Under the pieces are notes generated by a model. The model saw nothing but the letters and a program-made list of their open reading frames with translations. It was not told the DNA's origin and made no database searches. Position numbers and translations under genes: made by a program. DNA of 10,050 nt from Pseudolysinimonas_A sp965653335 (lineage in GTDB: Bacteria > Actinomycetota > Actinomycetes > Actinomycetales > Microbacteriaceae), in the NCBI GenBank assembly GCA_965653335.1, contig CBFGZU010000072.1, positions 1 through 10,050 on the forward strand, read 5' to 3'. This document shows, piece after piece, positions 1-6,202 of the stretch. Position 1 is the stretch's first letter. Every line of letters begins with the position of its first letter.

Positions 1-36
1 GCCCTGATCGAATCACAGAGTATCGAAGGCTCATGA
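1..36 (+). CDS. 3' end of upstream gene, probably fabD (partial)
   Basis: Frame 1 is open from the window edge and reads ALIESQSIEGS before TGA at 34-36. Its stop overlaps the fabH start in an ATGA arrangement (ATG 33-35, TGA 34-36), which is typical of translationally coupled genes. In actinobacteria the gene directly before fabH in this cluster is fabD, malonyl-CoA:ACP transacylase, which loads malonyl groups onto ACP. The identity therefore rests on known gene order and not on these eleven residues, which carry no recognisable motif. Frame 2 is closed at once by TGA at 5-7, and frame 3 is the fabH frame itself. Confidence 0.5.
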   Translation, partial: ALIESQSIEGS

Positions 37-1031
37 CCACGTTGAAGCAGGCCGAAGGCCCCAAATACACCCGCATCCTCTCCTTCGGCGCGGCTCGCGG
101 CGACCTGACGGTGCCGAACGACGACCTCGTCGGCCCGATCGATTCCAGCGACGAGTGGATCCGTCAGCGCACCGGCATCATCACGCGCAAGCGGGCGAGC
201 AAAGGCGTGGATGCCATCGACCTCGCTGAGACCGCCTCGAACGAAGCCATCGCGAAGGCCGGCATCCGTCCCGACCAGATCGGGGCCGTCATCGTCTCGA
301 CGATCAGCAACGTCGCGGTGACACCGTCGATGGCCGCGCTGCTCGCCGAGAAGGTCGGTGCAACCCCCGCACCCGCCTACGACGTCAGCGCCGCCTGCGC
401 GGGCTACACCTATGCGATCGCACAGGCCGACGCCCTGATCCGCAGCGGCGCTGCCGAGTACGTGCTCGTCGTCGGCGCCGAGAAGCTCTCGCAGTACGTG
501 CACCCCGAAGACCGCTCCATTTCGTTCCTGCTCGGCGACGGCGCAGGCGCGGCGATCGTCGGCCCGGCCGACGAGCCCGGCATCTCGGCCTCGGTCTGGG
601 GATCGGACGGCTCCAAGTGGGACGCCGTCGGCATGAACGGCACCTTCGAGGAGTACCTCGACAAGGTGAAGCCGTGGCCGACGATGCGCCAAGACGGCCA
701 GACGGTCTTCCGCTGGGCGGTCTGGGAGATGGCGAAGGTCGCCAAGCAGGCGCTGGACGCCGCCGGTATCACCGCGGATGATCTCGCCGCGTTCATCCCC
801 CACCAGGCGAACATGCGCATCATCGACGAACTCGCCAAGCAGCTGAAGCTCCCGGAGACGGTGCTCATCGGCCGGGACATCGAGACGACGGGCAACACGT
901 CGGCCGCATCCATCCCCCTCGCCACCCACCGGTTGCTCGAGGAGCACCCGGAGCTGAGCGGCGGGCTCGCCCTGCAGATCGGTTTCGGCGCGGGCCTGGT
1001 CTACGGTGCCCAGGTCGTCCGGCTGCCCTGA
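33..1031 (+). CDS. fabH: Beta-ketoacyl-ACP synthase III (FabH, KAS III)
   Basis: FabH starts fatty-acid chains in the cytosol: it condenses an acyl-CoA primer (acetyl or, in branched-chain producers, isobutyryl/methylbutyryl) with malonyl-ACP. The 332-residue length is normal. The thiolase-fold catalytic triad is complete: Cys122 in DVSAACAGY, His257 in IPHQANMRI and Asn288 in TTGNTSAAS. The early motif SSDEWIRQRTGI (38-49) and the C-terminal GFGAGLVYG (317-325) are also family hallmarks. The ATG at 33 is chosen because it overlaps the preceding stop (ATGA) and has GAAGG just upstream, although that spacing is short. acpP follows after 74 bases and fabF after that, so this is the initiation enzyme of the housekeeping FAS II cluster. 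Substrate preference cannot be read from the sequence. Codon use matches its neighbours. Confidence 0.96.
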   Translation: MTTLKQAEGPKYTRILSFGAARGDLTVPNDDLVGPIDSSDEWIRQRTGIITRKRASKGVDAIDLAETASNEAIAKAGIRPDQIGAVIVSTISNVAVTPSMAALLAEKVGATPAPAYDVSAACAGYTYAIAQADALIRSGAAEYVLVVGAEKLSQYVHPEDRSISFLLGDGAGAAIVGPADEPGISASVWGSDGSKWDAVGMNGTFEEYLDKVKPWPTMRQDGQTVFRWAVWEMAKVAKQALDAAGITADDLAAFIPHQANMRIIDELAKQLKLPETVLIGRDIETTGNTSAASIPLATHRLLEEHPELSGGLALQIGFGAGLVYGAQVVRLP

Positions 1032-1052
1032 GTCGCCTAATAGACTCGACTC
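1030..1052 (+). promoter_or_regulatory. Possible internal promoter and small dyad before acpP
   Basis: The 74-base fabH-acpP spacer contains CTAATAGACT, with TAGACT at 1041-1046 fitting the actinobacterial -10 pattern TANNNT. No convincing -35 box lies 16-18 bases upstream, where the DNA is still fabH coding sequence. The hexamer sits in the loop of a 6-bp inverted repeat, GAGTCG (1030-1035) and CGACTC (1047-1052), whose left arm overlaps the fabH stop. A start site near 1053 would give a leader of about 50 bases ending in the strong acpP ribosome site. An extra promoter would make sense because ACP is needed in excess of the condensing enzymes, but this is inference. Confidence 0.35.
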
Positions 1053-1105
1053 CGGTCATCCGAATCTTCTGATCCACTACACCTGATACCCCAAGGAGAA
1101 GCACC

Positions 1106-1354
1106 ATGGCACTGTCCACCGAAGAGGTCCTCGCGGGCCTCGCCGAGCTCATCAACGACGAGACCGGCATCGCGACCGACAGCGTGGAGCTCGACAAGTC
1201 GTTCACCGACGACCTCGACATCGACTCCATCTCGATGATGACGATCGTCGTCAACGCCGAAGAGAAGTTCGACGTGAAGATCCCCGACGAAGAGGTCAAG
1301 AACCTCGTCACCGTCGGCGACGCCGTCAGCTTCATCGTCAAGGCCCAGGGCTAA
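1106..1354 (+). CDS. acpP: Acyl carrier protein (AcpP)
   Basis: An 82-residue acidic protein, the normal ACP size. ACP carries growing acyl chains as thioesters on a 4'-phosphopantetheine arm and shuttles them between FAS II enzymes in the cytosol. The attachment serine is Ser41 in DLDIDSISMM. The motif is DSI where the common form is DSL, a conservative change at the start of helix II. The acidic recognition helix (NAEEKFDVKIPDEEV, 50-64) and the closing GDAVSFI segment (71-77) are typical. The start is fixed by a strong Shine-Dalgarno sequence AAGGAG at 1093-1098, seven bases before ATG, clearly better than those of fabH or fabF and in keeping with high expression. It lies between fabH and fabF, so it is the housekeeping ACP rather than a polyketide or peptide-synthetase carrier. 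Confidence 0.96.
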   Translation: MALSTEEVLAGLAELINDETGIATDSVELDKSFTDDLDIDSISMMTIVVNAEEKFDVKIPDEEVKNLVTVGDAVSFIVKAQG

Positions 1355-1361
1355 GACATCT

Positions 1362-1385
1362 GGGTGGGGGTGAAAGCCCCCGCCC
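1362..1385 (+). other. GAAA-capped 10-bp RNA hairpin between acpP and fabF
   Basis: In the plus-strand transcript GGGUGGGGGU (1362-1371) pairs with GCCCCCGCCC (1376-1385) across the GNRA-type tetraloop GAAA (1372-1375). Eight pairs are G-C and two are U-G wobbles. The minus strand would have A-C mismatches at both wobble positions, so the structure favours the fabF-sense RNA. It starts seven bases after the acpP stop. No U-run follows, so it is not a textbook intrinsic terminator. A tiny TGCC/GGCA stem (1386-1397) comes directly after it. Likely roles are partial termination or protection of the acpP 3' end, which would raise ACP over FabF. The function is inferred; the pairing is visible. 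Confidence 0.6.
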
Positions 1386-1421
1386 TGCCTCACGGCAACC
1401 AATACGGAACACGGGAATCGA

Positions 1422-2663
1422 ATGACCAAGCGAATCGTCGTCACCGGGATCGGCGCATCCACGCCCCTCGGTGGTACCGCCCCGGACACCTGGACCGCCC
1501 TCCTCGCGGGCGAATCGGGTGCCAACTCGCTCGAGTACGAATGGGCGAGCATGTACGATCTGCCGGTCACGTTCGCCATGGAGGCGAAGGTGCGGCCGTC
1601 GGAGGTGCTCGAGCGCGTCGAGACGAAGCGCCTGGACCCGAGTTCGCAGTTCGCGCTGATCTCGGCTCGCGAGGCCTGGGCGGATGCCGGCGCCCCCGAC
1701 ATCGACAAGACCCGCATCGGGGTCGAGTATTCGACTGGCATCGGCGGCCTCTGGACCCTGCTCGACGCGTGGGACACCCTCCGCGAGAAAGGGTCGCGTC
1801 GCGTCCTGCCGATGACGGTGCCGATGCTCATGCCGAATGCGGCATCCGCTGCCGTGTCGATGGACCTGGATGCCCGCGCCTTCGCCCGCACCGACGTCTC
1901 GGCGTGCGCGTCGAGCACCGAGGCGATCGCCAACGCCTACGACCATCTGCAGCAGGGCTACGCCGACATCATCCTGGCCGGCGGCACCGAATCGTGCGTG
2001 CACCCGATCACCCTCGCGTCGTTCTCCTCGATGCAGGCGCTTTCGCGCCGCAACGACGACCCGACCCGCGCCTCGCGCCCCTACGACGTCGACCGCGACG
2101 GGTTCGTCATGGGCGAGGGCGCGGCGACGCTCGTGCTCGAGACGCTCGAGCATGCGCAGGCTCGGGGAGCGAAGATCTACGCCGAGATCGCTGGTGGCGG
2201 CGTGACGAGCGACTCGTACCACATCACCGCTCCCGACCCCGAGGGTCGCGGAGCCGCGCGTGCGGTGTTCGCGGCCCTCGACCAGGCCGGCGCGACGGTG
2301 GATGACGTCACCCACATCAACGCCCACGCGACGAGCACGCCCGTCGGCGACATCGCCGAGTACAAGGCACTGCTCGCCGTCTTCGGCGACCGCGTGCACG
2401 AGATCCCGGTGTCGGCAACGAAGGGCGCGCACGGGCACCTCCTCGGCGGCACGGGCGCGCTCGAGGCGATGATCACGGTGCTCGCGGTGCAGAGCCGCAC
2501 GGCCCCGCCGACGATCAACCTCGACAACCAGGACCCCGACATCCCCCTGTTCGTGCCGACAGCGCCGCACGCCCTCGGTGACGCCCCGCAACTCGCGATC
2601 AGCAACTCGTTCGGCTTCGGCGGCCACAACGCCGTCGTCGCCATCCGCTCCTACGAGGGCTGA
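1422..2663 (+). CDS. fabF: Beta-ketoacyl-ACP synthase II (FabF, KAS II)
   Basis: FabF catalyses chain elongation: acyl-ACP is transferred to an active-site cysteine and condensed with malonyl-ACP, releasing CO2. The 413-residue length is standard. The Cys-His-His triad with its lysine is intact: Cys162 in DVSACASST, His302 in INAHATSTPVGD, Lys334 and His337 in ATKGAHGHLLGG. The family end motif SFGFGGHN (396-403) is present. The start follows only a weak GGGAA (1413-1417), and the N-terminus TKRIVVTGIGASTPLG aligns well with the family, which supports this ATG. It is separated from acpP by 67 bases carrying a strong hairpin, so it may be made at lower levels than ACP. It is the last gene of the plus-strand FAS II cluster and is followed by a long inverted repeat. 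A chain-length factor is ruled out because the cysteine is retained. Confidence 0.95.
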   Translation: MTKRIVVTGIGASTPLGGTAPDTWTALLAGESGANSLEYEWASMYDLPVTFAMEAKVRPSEVLERVETKRLDPSSQFALISAREAWADAGAPDIDKTRIGVEYSTGIGGLWTLLDAWDTLREKGSRRVLPMTVPMLMPNAASAAVSMDLDARAFARTDVSACASSTEAIANAYDHLQQGYADIILAGGTESCVHPITLASFSSMQALSRRNDDPTRASRPYDVDRDGFVMGEGAATLVLETLEHAQARGAKIYAEIAGGGVTSDSYHITAPDPEGRGAARAVFAALDQAGATVDDVTHINAHATSTPVGDIAEYKALLAVFGDRVHEIPVSATKGAHGHLLGGTGALEAMITVLAVQSRTAPPTINLDNQDPDIPLFVPTAPHALGDAPQLAISNSFGFGGHNAVVAIRSYEG

Positions 2664-2669
2664 CAGACC

Positions 2670-2731
2670 GGCTGTTTGCCCAAGAACGTGGTCTCGCGGG
2701 GGCGAATGGGCACGTTCTCGGGCAAACAGCC
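2670..2731. terminator. Long inverted repeat between convergent genes, probable bidirectional terminator
   Basis: Arms of 21 bases at 2670-2690 and 2711-2731 are complementary except at one position (A2682 against C2719), around a 20-base loop. In the minus-strand RNA that mismatch becomes a U-G wobble, so the stem is fully paired in that direction. It begins six bases after the fabF stop and lies 22 bases beyond the stop of the small minus-strand gene, the right place for a shared terminator. The loop is large and T-runs are poor (CTCTTTG after the right arm), so it is not canonical. A dispersed intergenic repeat of the REP or MITE kind is an alternative. Confidence 0.6.
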
Positions 2732-2753
2732 TCTTTGGGGGGTCCGGAGGGGG

Positions 2754-2924
2754 TCAGTGGATGGGGCGGCAGCCGTCGTGGATGGCACAGTCCCCTTCGC
2801 CGTCGGCCCCGAGCGGGGCGAGGGATGAGGTGTCGAGGATGACGTCGGCCGTCAGAATCTCGGCGACCTCGTCGTGGAGGATATGGGTGGTCACGGGGAC
2901 GCGCATGCCGGCCGAGTCGCGCAT
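2754..2924 (-). CDS. Small Cys/His-tailed protein of unknown function, coupled to DUF3145
   Basis: I do not recognise this 56-residue protein. Its ATG lies one base after the DUF3145 stop (TGAGATG), with AAGG nine bases upstream inside the DUF3145 end, so translation is probably coupled. Coding use is convincing: 51 of 56 sense codons end in G or C, as in the neighbours. The N-terminal half (VPVTTHILHDEVAEILTADV, 9-28) could form a short helix or strand and contains His14 and His17. The tail is polar and holds Cys46, His49, Cys52 and His56, a C-x2-H-x2-C-x3-H spacing that could bind a metal ion. No signal peptide or membrane segment is visible. A second ATG (codon 7) is possible but has no ribosome site. 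The long inverted repeat follows. Function is open; the metal site is inference. Confidence 0.72.
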   Translation of the reverse strand: MRDSAGMRVPVTTHILHDEVAEILTADVILDTSSLAPLGADGEGDCAIHDGCRPIH

Positions 2925-2925
2925 C

Positions 2926-3450
2926 TCAACCGACCTTGTGGAGCCAAATGACGGGCGACTCTTCGGAGGCGAGGCGGAACGACTCGAGTTCGTCATCCCA
3001 AGCCTGCCCGAGCGCGAGCCGCAGTTCGCGGTGCAGCTCGAAGGCGTCTGAACCGGCCGACTCCATCGCCGCGCGCACGCGGTCTTCGGGGACGACGAGG
3101 TTGCCGACGGTGTCGGTCTGGGCGTAGAAGATGCCGAGGTCGGGGGTGTGCATCCATCGACCACCGTCGGTGCCGAGGCCGGCATCTTCGGTGACTTCGA
3201 ATCGCAGATGCTCCCAGCCGCGCAGCGCGGAGGCGAGGGCGGCACCGGCACCCCGGTCGCCTTCCCAGAAGTACTCGGTACGGAACGCACCCTTGAGCAC
3301 GGGCTGGTCGCGCCAGTCGAAATTGACGGCACGACCAAGGGCGCGGCCCGCCGCCCACTCGACGTGGGGACGCAACGCGCTCGGCGCAGAATGGATGTAG
3401 ACCACTCCGCGCGCGATCTTCGATTGCACAGCAGCCACTTCTCTCTCCAT
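2926..3450 (-). CDS. DUF3145 family protein
   Basis: A 174-residue cytosolic protein of the actinobacterial DUF3145 family, whose biochemical function is unknown. Recognisable blocks are RGVVYIHSAPSALRPHVEWA (14-33), LRGWEHLRFEVTED (77-90 region), HTPDLGIF (101-108), PEDRVRAAME (121-130) and LGQAWDDELESFR (147-159). In Streptomyces and other actinobacteria a member of this family sits next to fabF, so the neighbourhood seen here, in convergent orientation, is a conserved one and hints at a link with lipid metabolism. The start is uncertain: ATG at 3450 has only a distant GGGGAAG, while GTG at 3438 or 3429 (codons 5 and 8) lie behind GGAGAGAGAAG and would place the start nearer to where I recall homologues beginning. 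A SigA-like promoter lies upstream, and the 56-residue gene is one base downstream, so the two are co-transcribed. Confidence 0.9.
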   Translation of the reverse strand: MEREVAAVQSKIARGVVYIHSAPSALRPHVEWAAGRALGRAVNFDWRDQPVLKGAFRTEYFWEGDRGAGAALASALRGWEHLRFEVTEDAGLGTDGGRWMHTPDLGIFYAQTDTVGNLVVPEDRVRAAMESAGSDAFELHRELRLALGQAWDDELESFRLASEESPVIWLHKVG

Positions 3451-3506
3451 TCGTCAGGATGCGACTTCCCCATCGACCTGGGAATGGCGAGTTATGGCTC
3501 AAGAAG

Positions 3507-3535
3507 ATTATGCCGGGCCCGACCCGGAATCACAA
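3507..3535 (-). promoter_or_regulatory. SigA-like promoter for the DUF3145 gene
   Basis: On the minus strand TTGTGA (3535-3530) and CATAAT (3512-3507) are separated by exactly 17 bases. They match the housekeeping consensus TTGACA/TATAAT at 4 of 6 and 5 of 6 positions. Transcription would start near 3500, giving a leader of about 50 bases. The spacer contains a palindrome, CCGGG and CCCGG (3527-3523 and 3517-3513), that could be an operator or the weak end of the upstream polymerase transcript. The elements lie in the 90-base gap after the polymerase stop. Confidence 0.6.
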
Positions 3536-3540
3536 GGATG

Positions 3541-5181
3541 TCATTTCGCGTCGGAGTAGCGATCGACGATCGCGACGGAGACAGCGAACTCCACCGGTGC
3601 TCTCCCGAACAGCAACCGTCCCGCTTCCGCGGCGGATTCCCGCATCGCCACCGCGACATCCTCGGCGGCTTGCGCGGGGGTGTGCACGATCAGCTCGTCG
3701 TGGAGGAAGAACACCAGGTGCGGCTTCTCGACGAGCGTCCCACCCTCGAAACTCCACAGTCGGCGCCGGAGCGACCCCATCCAGCACAGCGCCCATTCGG
3801 CGGCGGTACCCTGCACGACGAAGTTGCGGGTGAACCGTCCCCACGCCGCGGCACGCTGCTGGGTGCGGCGCTTCTGCACCTCGGTGGCGGTTTCGTCGTA
3901 CCCGAGTTTTTCGCCGGGTGGTGACGACCGGCCGAGCCAGGTCGAGACGACATCGCCGTGCTCGCCCGCGCGCGCCGCGGCTTCGACGAACGCCATCGCG
4001 GCAGGAAACGCCTTCTCGATCCGCGGCCGCATCCGCCCGCTCTCGCCGGTCGTGCCCCCGTAGATCGCGCCGAGCATCCCGTACTTCGCCTGTTCGCGCG
4101 TCTCGACGGCGCCGGTGTCGACCATGCCCTGGTACATGTCGTTCGCCTGGCCGGCGCGGGCCATCGCGCGGTCGCCCGACATCGCGGCGAGCACGCGCGG
4201 CTCGAGTTGCGACGCGTCGGCGACGACGAACCGCCATCCGGGGTCGGGCACGACGGCCGATCGCACCTGTTTCGGCAGTTGCAGCGCTCCCCCGCCGTCG
4301 GATGCCCACCGCCCGGTCACGACTCCACCCGGCACATACACGGGGCGGAACCGGCCGTCGCGCACCCACTCCTCGAGCCAGTGCCACCCGTTCGCGGTGA
4401 GCAGCCGCGACAGCGACTTGTACTCCAGCAGGGGGGCGACAGCGGGATGGTCGATCTCGCGGATCTCCCATTTGCTCGTCGATTCGACCCGGAATCCGGC
4501 GTTCTGCAGCGCCTTCAGCAGGTCTTGCTGCGAGTCGGGGTTGAGAGTCGGCGCGTCGAGCAAGTCGCGCAGCCGCTCGACGAGCGCCTCCAGCCGCGCC
4601 GGGCGGGTATTCGGGATGCGGGGGCCGAGGGCGTGCGTGAGCACCCGGTCGTGCTCCTCGACACTCCACGGCAACCCGGCGAACGTCATTTCGGCGGCGA
4701 CGAGCGCCCCGACGCTCTCCGCGGCGAGCAGCAGGGCGAGGCGCCCGGCGTCGCCGGCCCCCGCCACGGCATCTCGCTGCCGCTGCCACTCGGCGACCGA
4801 GTCGTCGTCGTCAGCCGGCGGTTCGAGGTCGAAGAGCGCGTCGGTCTGCCGTGCTCGGGCGGCTGTGGGCGGCGGCGCGTCCCAGGCATCCCGCTCGGCG
4901 GTCGCGAGGGCCGAGGATGCCGTCGCGACAGCGTTACGCAGGATCGTGCGGCACAACCGCAGGTCGACGCACCGTTCGACCCGAACTCCGGCGGCGAGGA
5001 GCGGCGGATACCAGCGGGAGGTGTCGTTCCACACCCACCGCGGCCGCTCGGGCTCGCGCGCGGCGATCCAAGTCGCCAGATAGCCCGGGTCGACGATCGT
5101 CGAGACACCCGGAGTTCCATCGTCGGCGAAGTCGGTCGCGATCACCCCCGGCAGGGTCGACCGGAGGGCGATGAACACCAC
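3541..5181 (-). CDS. Pol I-like family A DNA polymerase with degenerate 3'-5' exonuclease domain
   Basis: A 546-residue protein of the actinobacterial group annotated as bifunctional 3'-5' exonuclease/DNA polymerase. It lacks the 5' nuclease of full-length PolA. The polymerase core is complete: TGRWAS (289-294), motif A VADASQLEPR with catalytic Asp322 and Glu327, motif B R362-x3-K366-x7-Y374-G, QGTAAEW (457-463), and motif C HDE with Asp495. At the motif B position that is Phe762 in E. coli Pol I this protein has Leu370. The N-terminal 160 residues resemble the exonuclease fold (WNDTSRWYPPLL looks like motif II), but the metal-binding acidic residues of motifs I-III are not visible, so proofreading is doubtful. 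The start is GTG 5181; GTG 5178 is equally possible and no good ribosome site precedes either. It follows DUF1684 by 43 bases on the same strand. A role in repair or tolerance is inference. Confidence 0.9.
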   Translation of the reverse strand: MVFIALRSTLPGVIATDFADDGTPGVSTIVDPGYLATWIAAREPERPRWVWNDTSRWYPPLLAAGVRVERCVDLRLCRTILRNAVATASSALATAERDAWDAPPPTAARARQTDALFDLEPPADDDDSVAEWQRQRDAVAGAGDAGRLALLLAAESVGALVAAEMTFAGLPWSVEEHDRVLTHALGPRIPNTRPARLEALVERLRDLLDAPTLNPDSQQDLLKALQNAGFRVESTSKWEIREIDHPAVAPLLEYKSLSRLLTANGWHWLEEWVRDGRFRPVYVPGGVVTGRWASDGGGALQLPKQVRSAVVPDPGWRFVVADASQLEPRVLAAMSGDRAMARAGQANDMYQGMVDTGAVETREQAKYGMLGAIYGGTTGESGRMRPRIEKAFPAAMAFVEAAARAGEHGDVVSTWLGRSSPPGEKLGYDETATEVQKRRTQQRAAAWGRFTRNFVVQGTAAEWALCWMGSLRRRLWSFEGGTLVEKPHLVFFLHDELIVHTPAQAAEDVAVAMRESAAEAGRLLFGRAPVEFAVSVAIVDRYSDAK

Positions 5182-5198
5182 CCCAGTCTGCCGGGGCG

Positions 5199-5213
5199 CG
5201 CCGACGCTCGGCG
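5199..5213 (-). other. Short hairpin in the DUF1684-polymerase gap
   Basis: The minus strand reads CGCCGA GCG TCGGCG, a perfect 6-bp stem with a 3-base loop, in the 43-base gap between two genes on the same strand. No U-run follows. It might attenuate read-through into the polymerase gene, but in such GC-rich DNA a stem of this size can arise by chance. Confidence 0.3.
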
Positions 5214-5224
5214 GTCACGCCTGG

Positions 5225-6103
5225 TCACCCGTGCAGCAGTGACCCGTCTTTCGCGAGCACGTTCTTCTCCCCCGCTTCGATCGGGATGCCGAAGCGGTTC
5301 TGTTTGGGCGGCAGGGGGCAGTTGAACGCGTAGGAGAACGCGCACGGCGGCAGGATGGCGCGGTTGAAGTCGAGCGTGATGGTGCCGTCGGGGTTGGGGG
5401 CGACGAAGAGGAACCGCCCGACGCTGTAGGTGGTGTCGCCGCTCGTCGCGTCGGCGAACACGAGCTGCAGGGCACGGCCGGCTTTGAAGGCAACGAGGTC
5501 GTAGTCGACGCCGTCGCGGGTGAAGCGGATGCTGCCGGGGATGACCTCTTCGCGCGGGCTGTGCTTCGACTCCTCGTCGTCTTTGATGTGCTGGAAGCCC
5601 ATCGTCGTACCTGCGGGGTTCTCTTCCCACGCCGCGGTCACGATCCAGTCGGGGTCGTACGGGTACGCGTCGATGCCGCCGAAGTTCTCGATCGCCTCCG
5701 ATTTCGCATCCCAGACACGCAATGCGTAGCCGCCGCCCGACTGGGTGATGACAGCCCCGCGCACGGTGTCGCTGAAGACCACATCGCCCGGGTTCGGGTC
5801 GTCTTTGCCCCGCACGATCGTCTCGCCGTCGACGAGTTCACCATCGACGCGGATGCCGTCGGCGGCCGCCGCGATGACGGTGAGACCCGACTGGCCGGCG
5901 GGCAGCGGCGCCCACCGGCCCGGCACCCCCCAGATCGTCTGCTCGGCTTCGACCAGCTGAGCCGTCGTGAGGGCGAGACTGCCGAGCGGCTGAGTGACGG
6001 CGAGCTCGCGACGTTCGTGGAAGTACGCGAGCTGCTCGTCGGGAGTCTTCTCGGCGGCGTCGGTCTTCTCGGTCGGGGCGCTCCCCGTCGTACTCAGCGT
6101 CAT
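5225..6103 (-). CDS. DUF1684 domain-containing protein
   Basis: A 292-residue soluble protein of the DUF1684 family, whose activity is unknown to me. The family signature is near the C-terminus: DFNRA (245-249), PPCAF with Cys254, CPLPP with Cys262, NRFGIPIEAGEK (269-280). Upstream, GDVVFSDTVRGAV and VGRFLFVAPN match the beta-rich body of the family. No signal peptide or membrane helix is seen; the first 20 residues are polar and low in complexity. I chose ATG 6103 because TGAGGA lies about nine bases upstream. ATG 6112 has that site abutting it, and GTG 6118 (297 residues) has GGTGA five bases away, so both are alternatives. It is divergent from the giant membrane protein gene across about 110 bases, and the polymerase gene follows closely, suggesting a shared transcript without an obvious functional link. 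Confidence 0.88.
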   Translation of the reverse strand: MTLSTTGSAPTEKTDAAEKTPDEQLAYFHERRELAVTQPLGSLALTTAQLVEAEQTIWGVPGRWAPLPAGQSGLTVIAAAADGIRVDGELVDGETIVRGKDDPNPGDVVFSDTVRGAVITQSGGGYALRVWDAKSEAIENFGGIDAYPYDPDWIVTAAWEENPAGTTMGFQHIKDDEESKHSPREEVIPGSIRFTRDGVDYDLVAFKAGRALQLVFADATSGDTTYSVGRFLFVAPNPDGTITLDFNRAILPPCAFSYAFNCPLPPKQNRFGIPIEAGEKNVLAKDGSLLHG

Positions 6104-6163
6104 GCCGTCCATCCTCACTCAGGTCACCGACGTTCAACCCGGGCGACACGGGCGTATTCCCCA

Positions 6164-6183
6164 GGATCGCCGTTTGTCGATCC
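6164..6183. promoter_or_regulatory. Dyad GGATCG-N8-CGATCC, candidate operator
   Basis: Perfect 6-bp inverted arms (6164-6169 and 6178-6183) are spaced by eight bases in the divergent intergenic region between DUF1684 and the membrane protein gene. If the latter is leaderless, the dyad covers roughly -32 to -51, over and just upstream of its -35 region. That is a usual place for a regulator site. No regulator gene is in the window and the arms are short, so the role is a guess. Confidence 0.3.
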
Positions 6184-6202
6184 GAGCACACCCGAGTATC
6201 CC

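Noticed and set aside
1222..1233. DSI in place of DSL around the ACP attachment serine as a sign of a specialised carrier
   Set aside because: The change is conservative, the rest of the helix is typical, and the gene sits between fabH and fabF, so it is the housekeeping ACP.
1338..2627. 429-codon open frame opposite fabF
   Set aside because: Arg/His/Asp-rich, no motif, and fully antisense to a gene with an intact catalytic triad. Such frames arise in high-GC DNA because stop codons are rare.
3530..4789. 419-codon minus-strand frame overlapping the polymerase gene
   Set aside because: Arg-rich shadow. The polymerase motifs A, B and C are all in the other frame.
5181..5196. CCCC/GGGG stem just before the polymerase GTG as a translation switch
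   Set aside because: Only four base pairs with an eight-base loop in GC-rich DNA; chance is a sufficient explanation.
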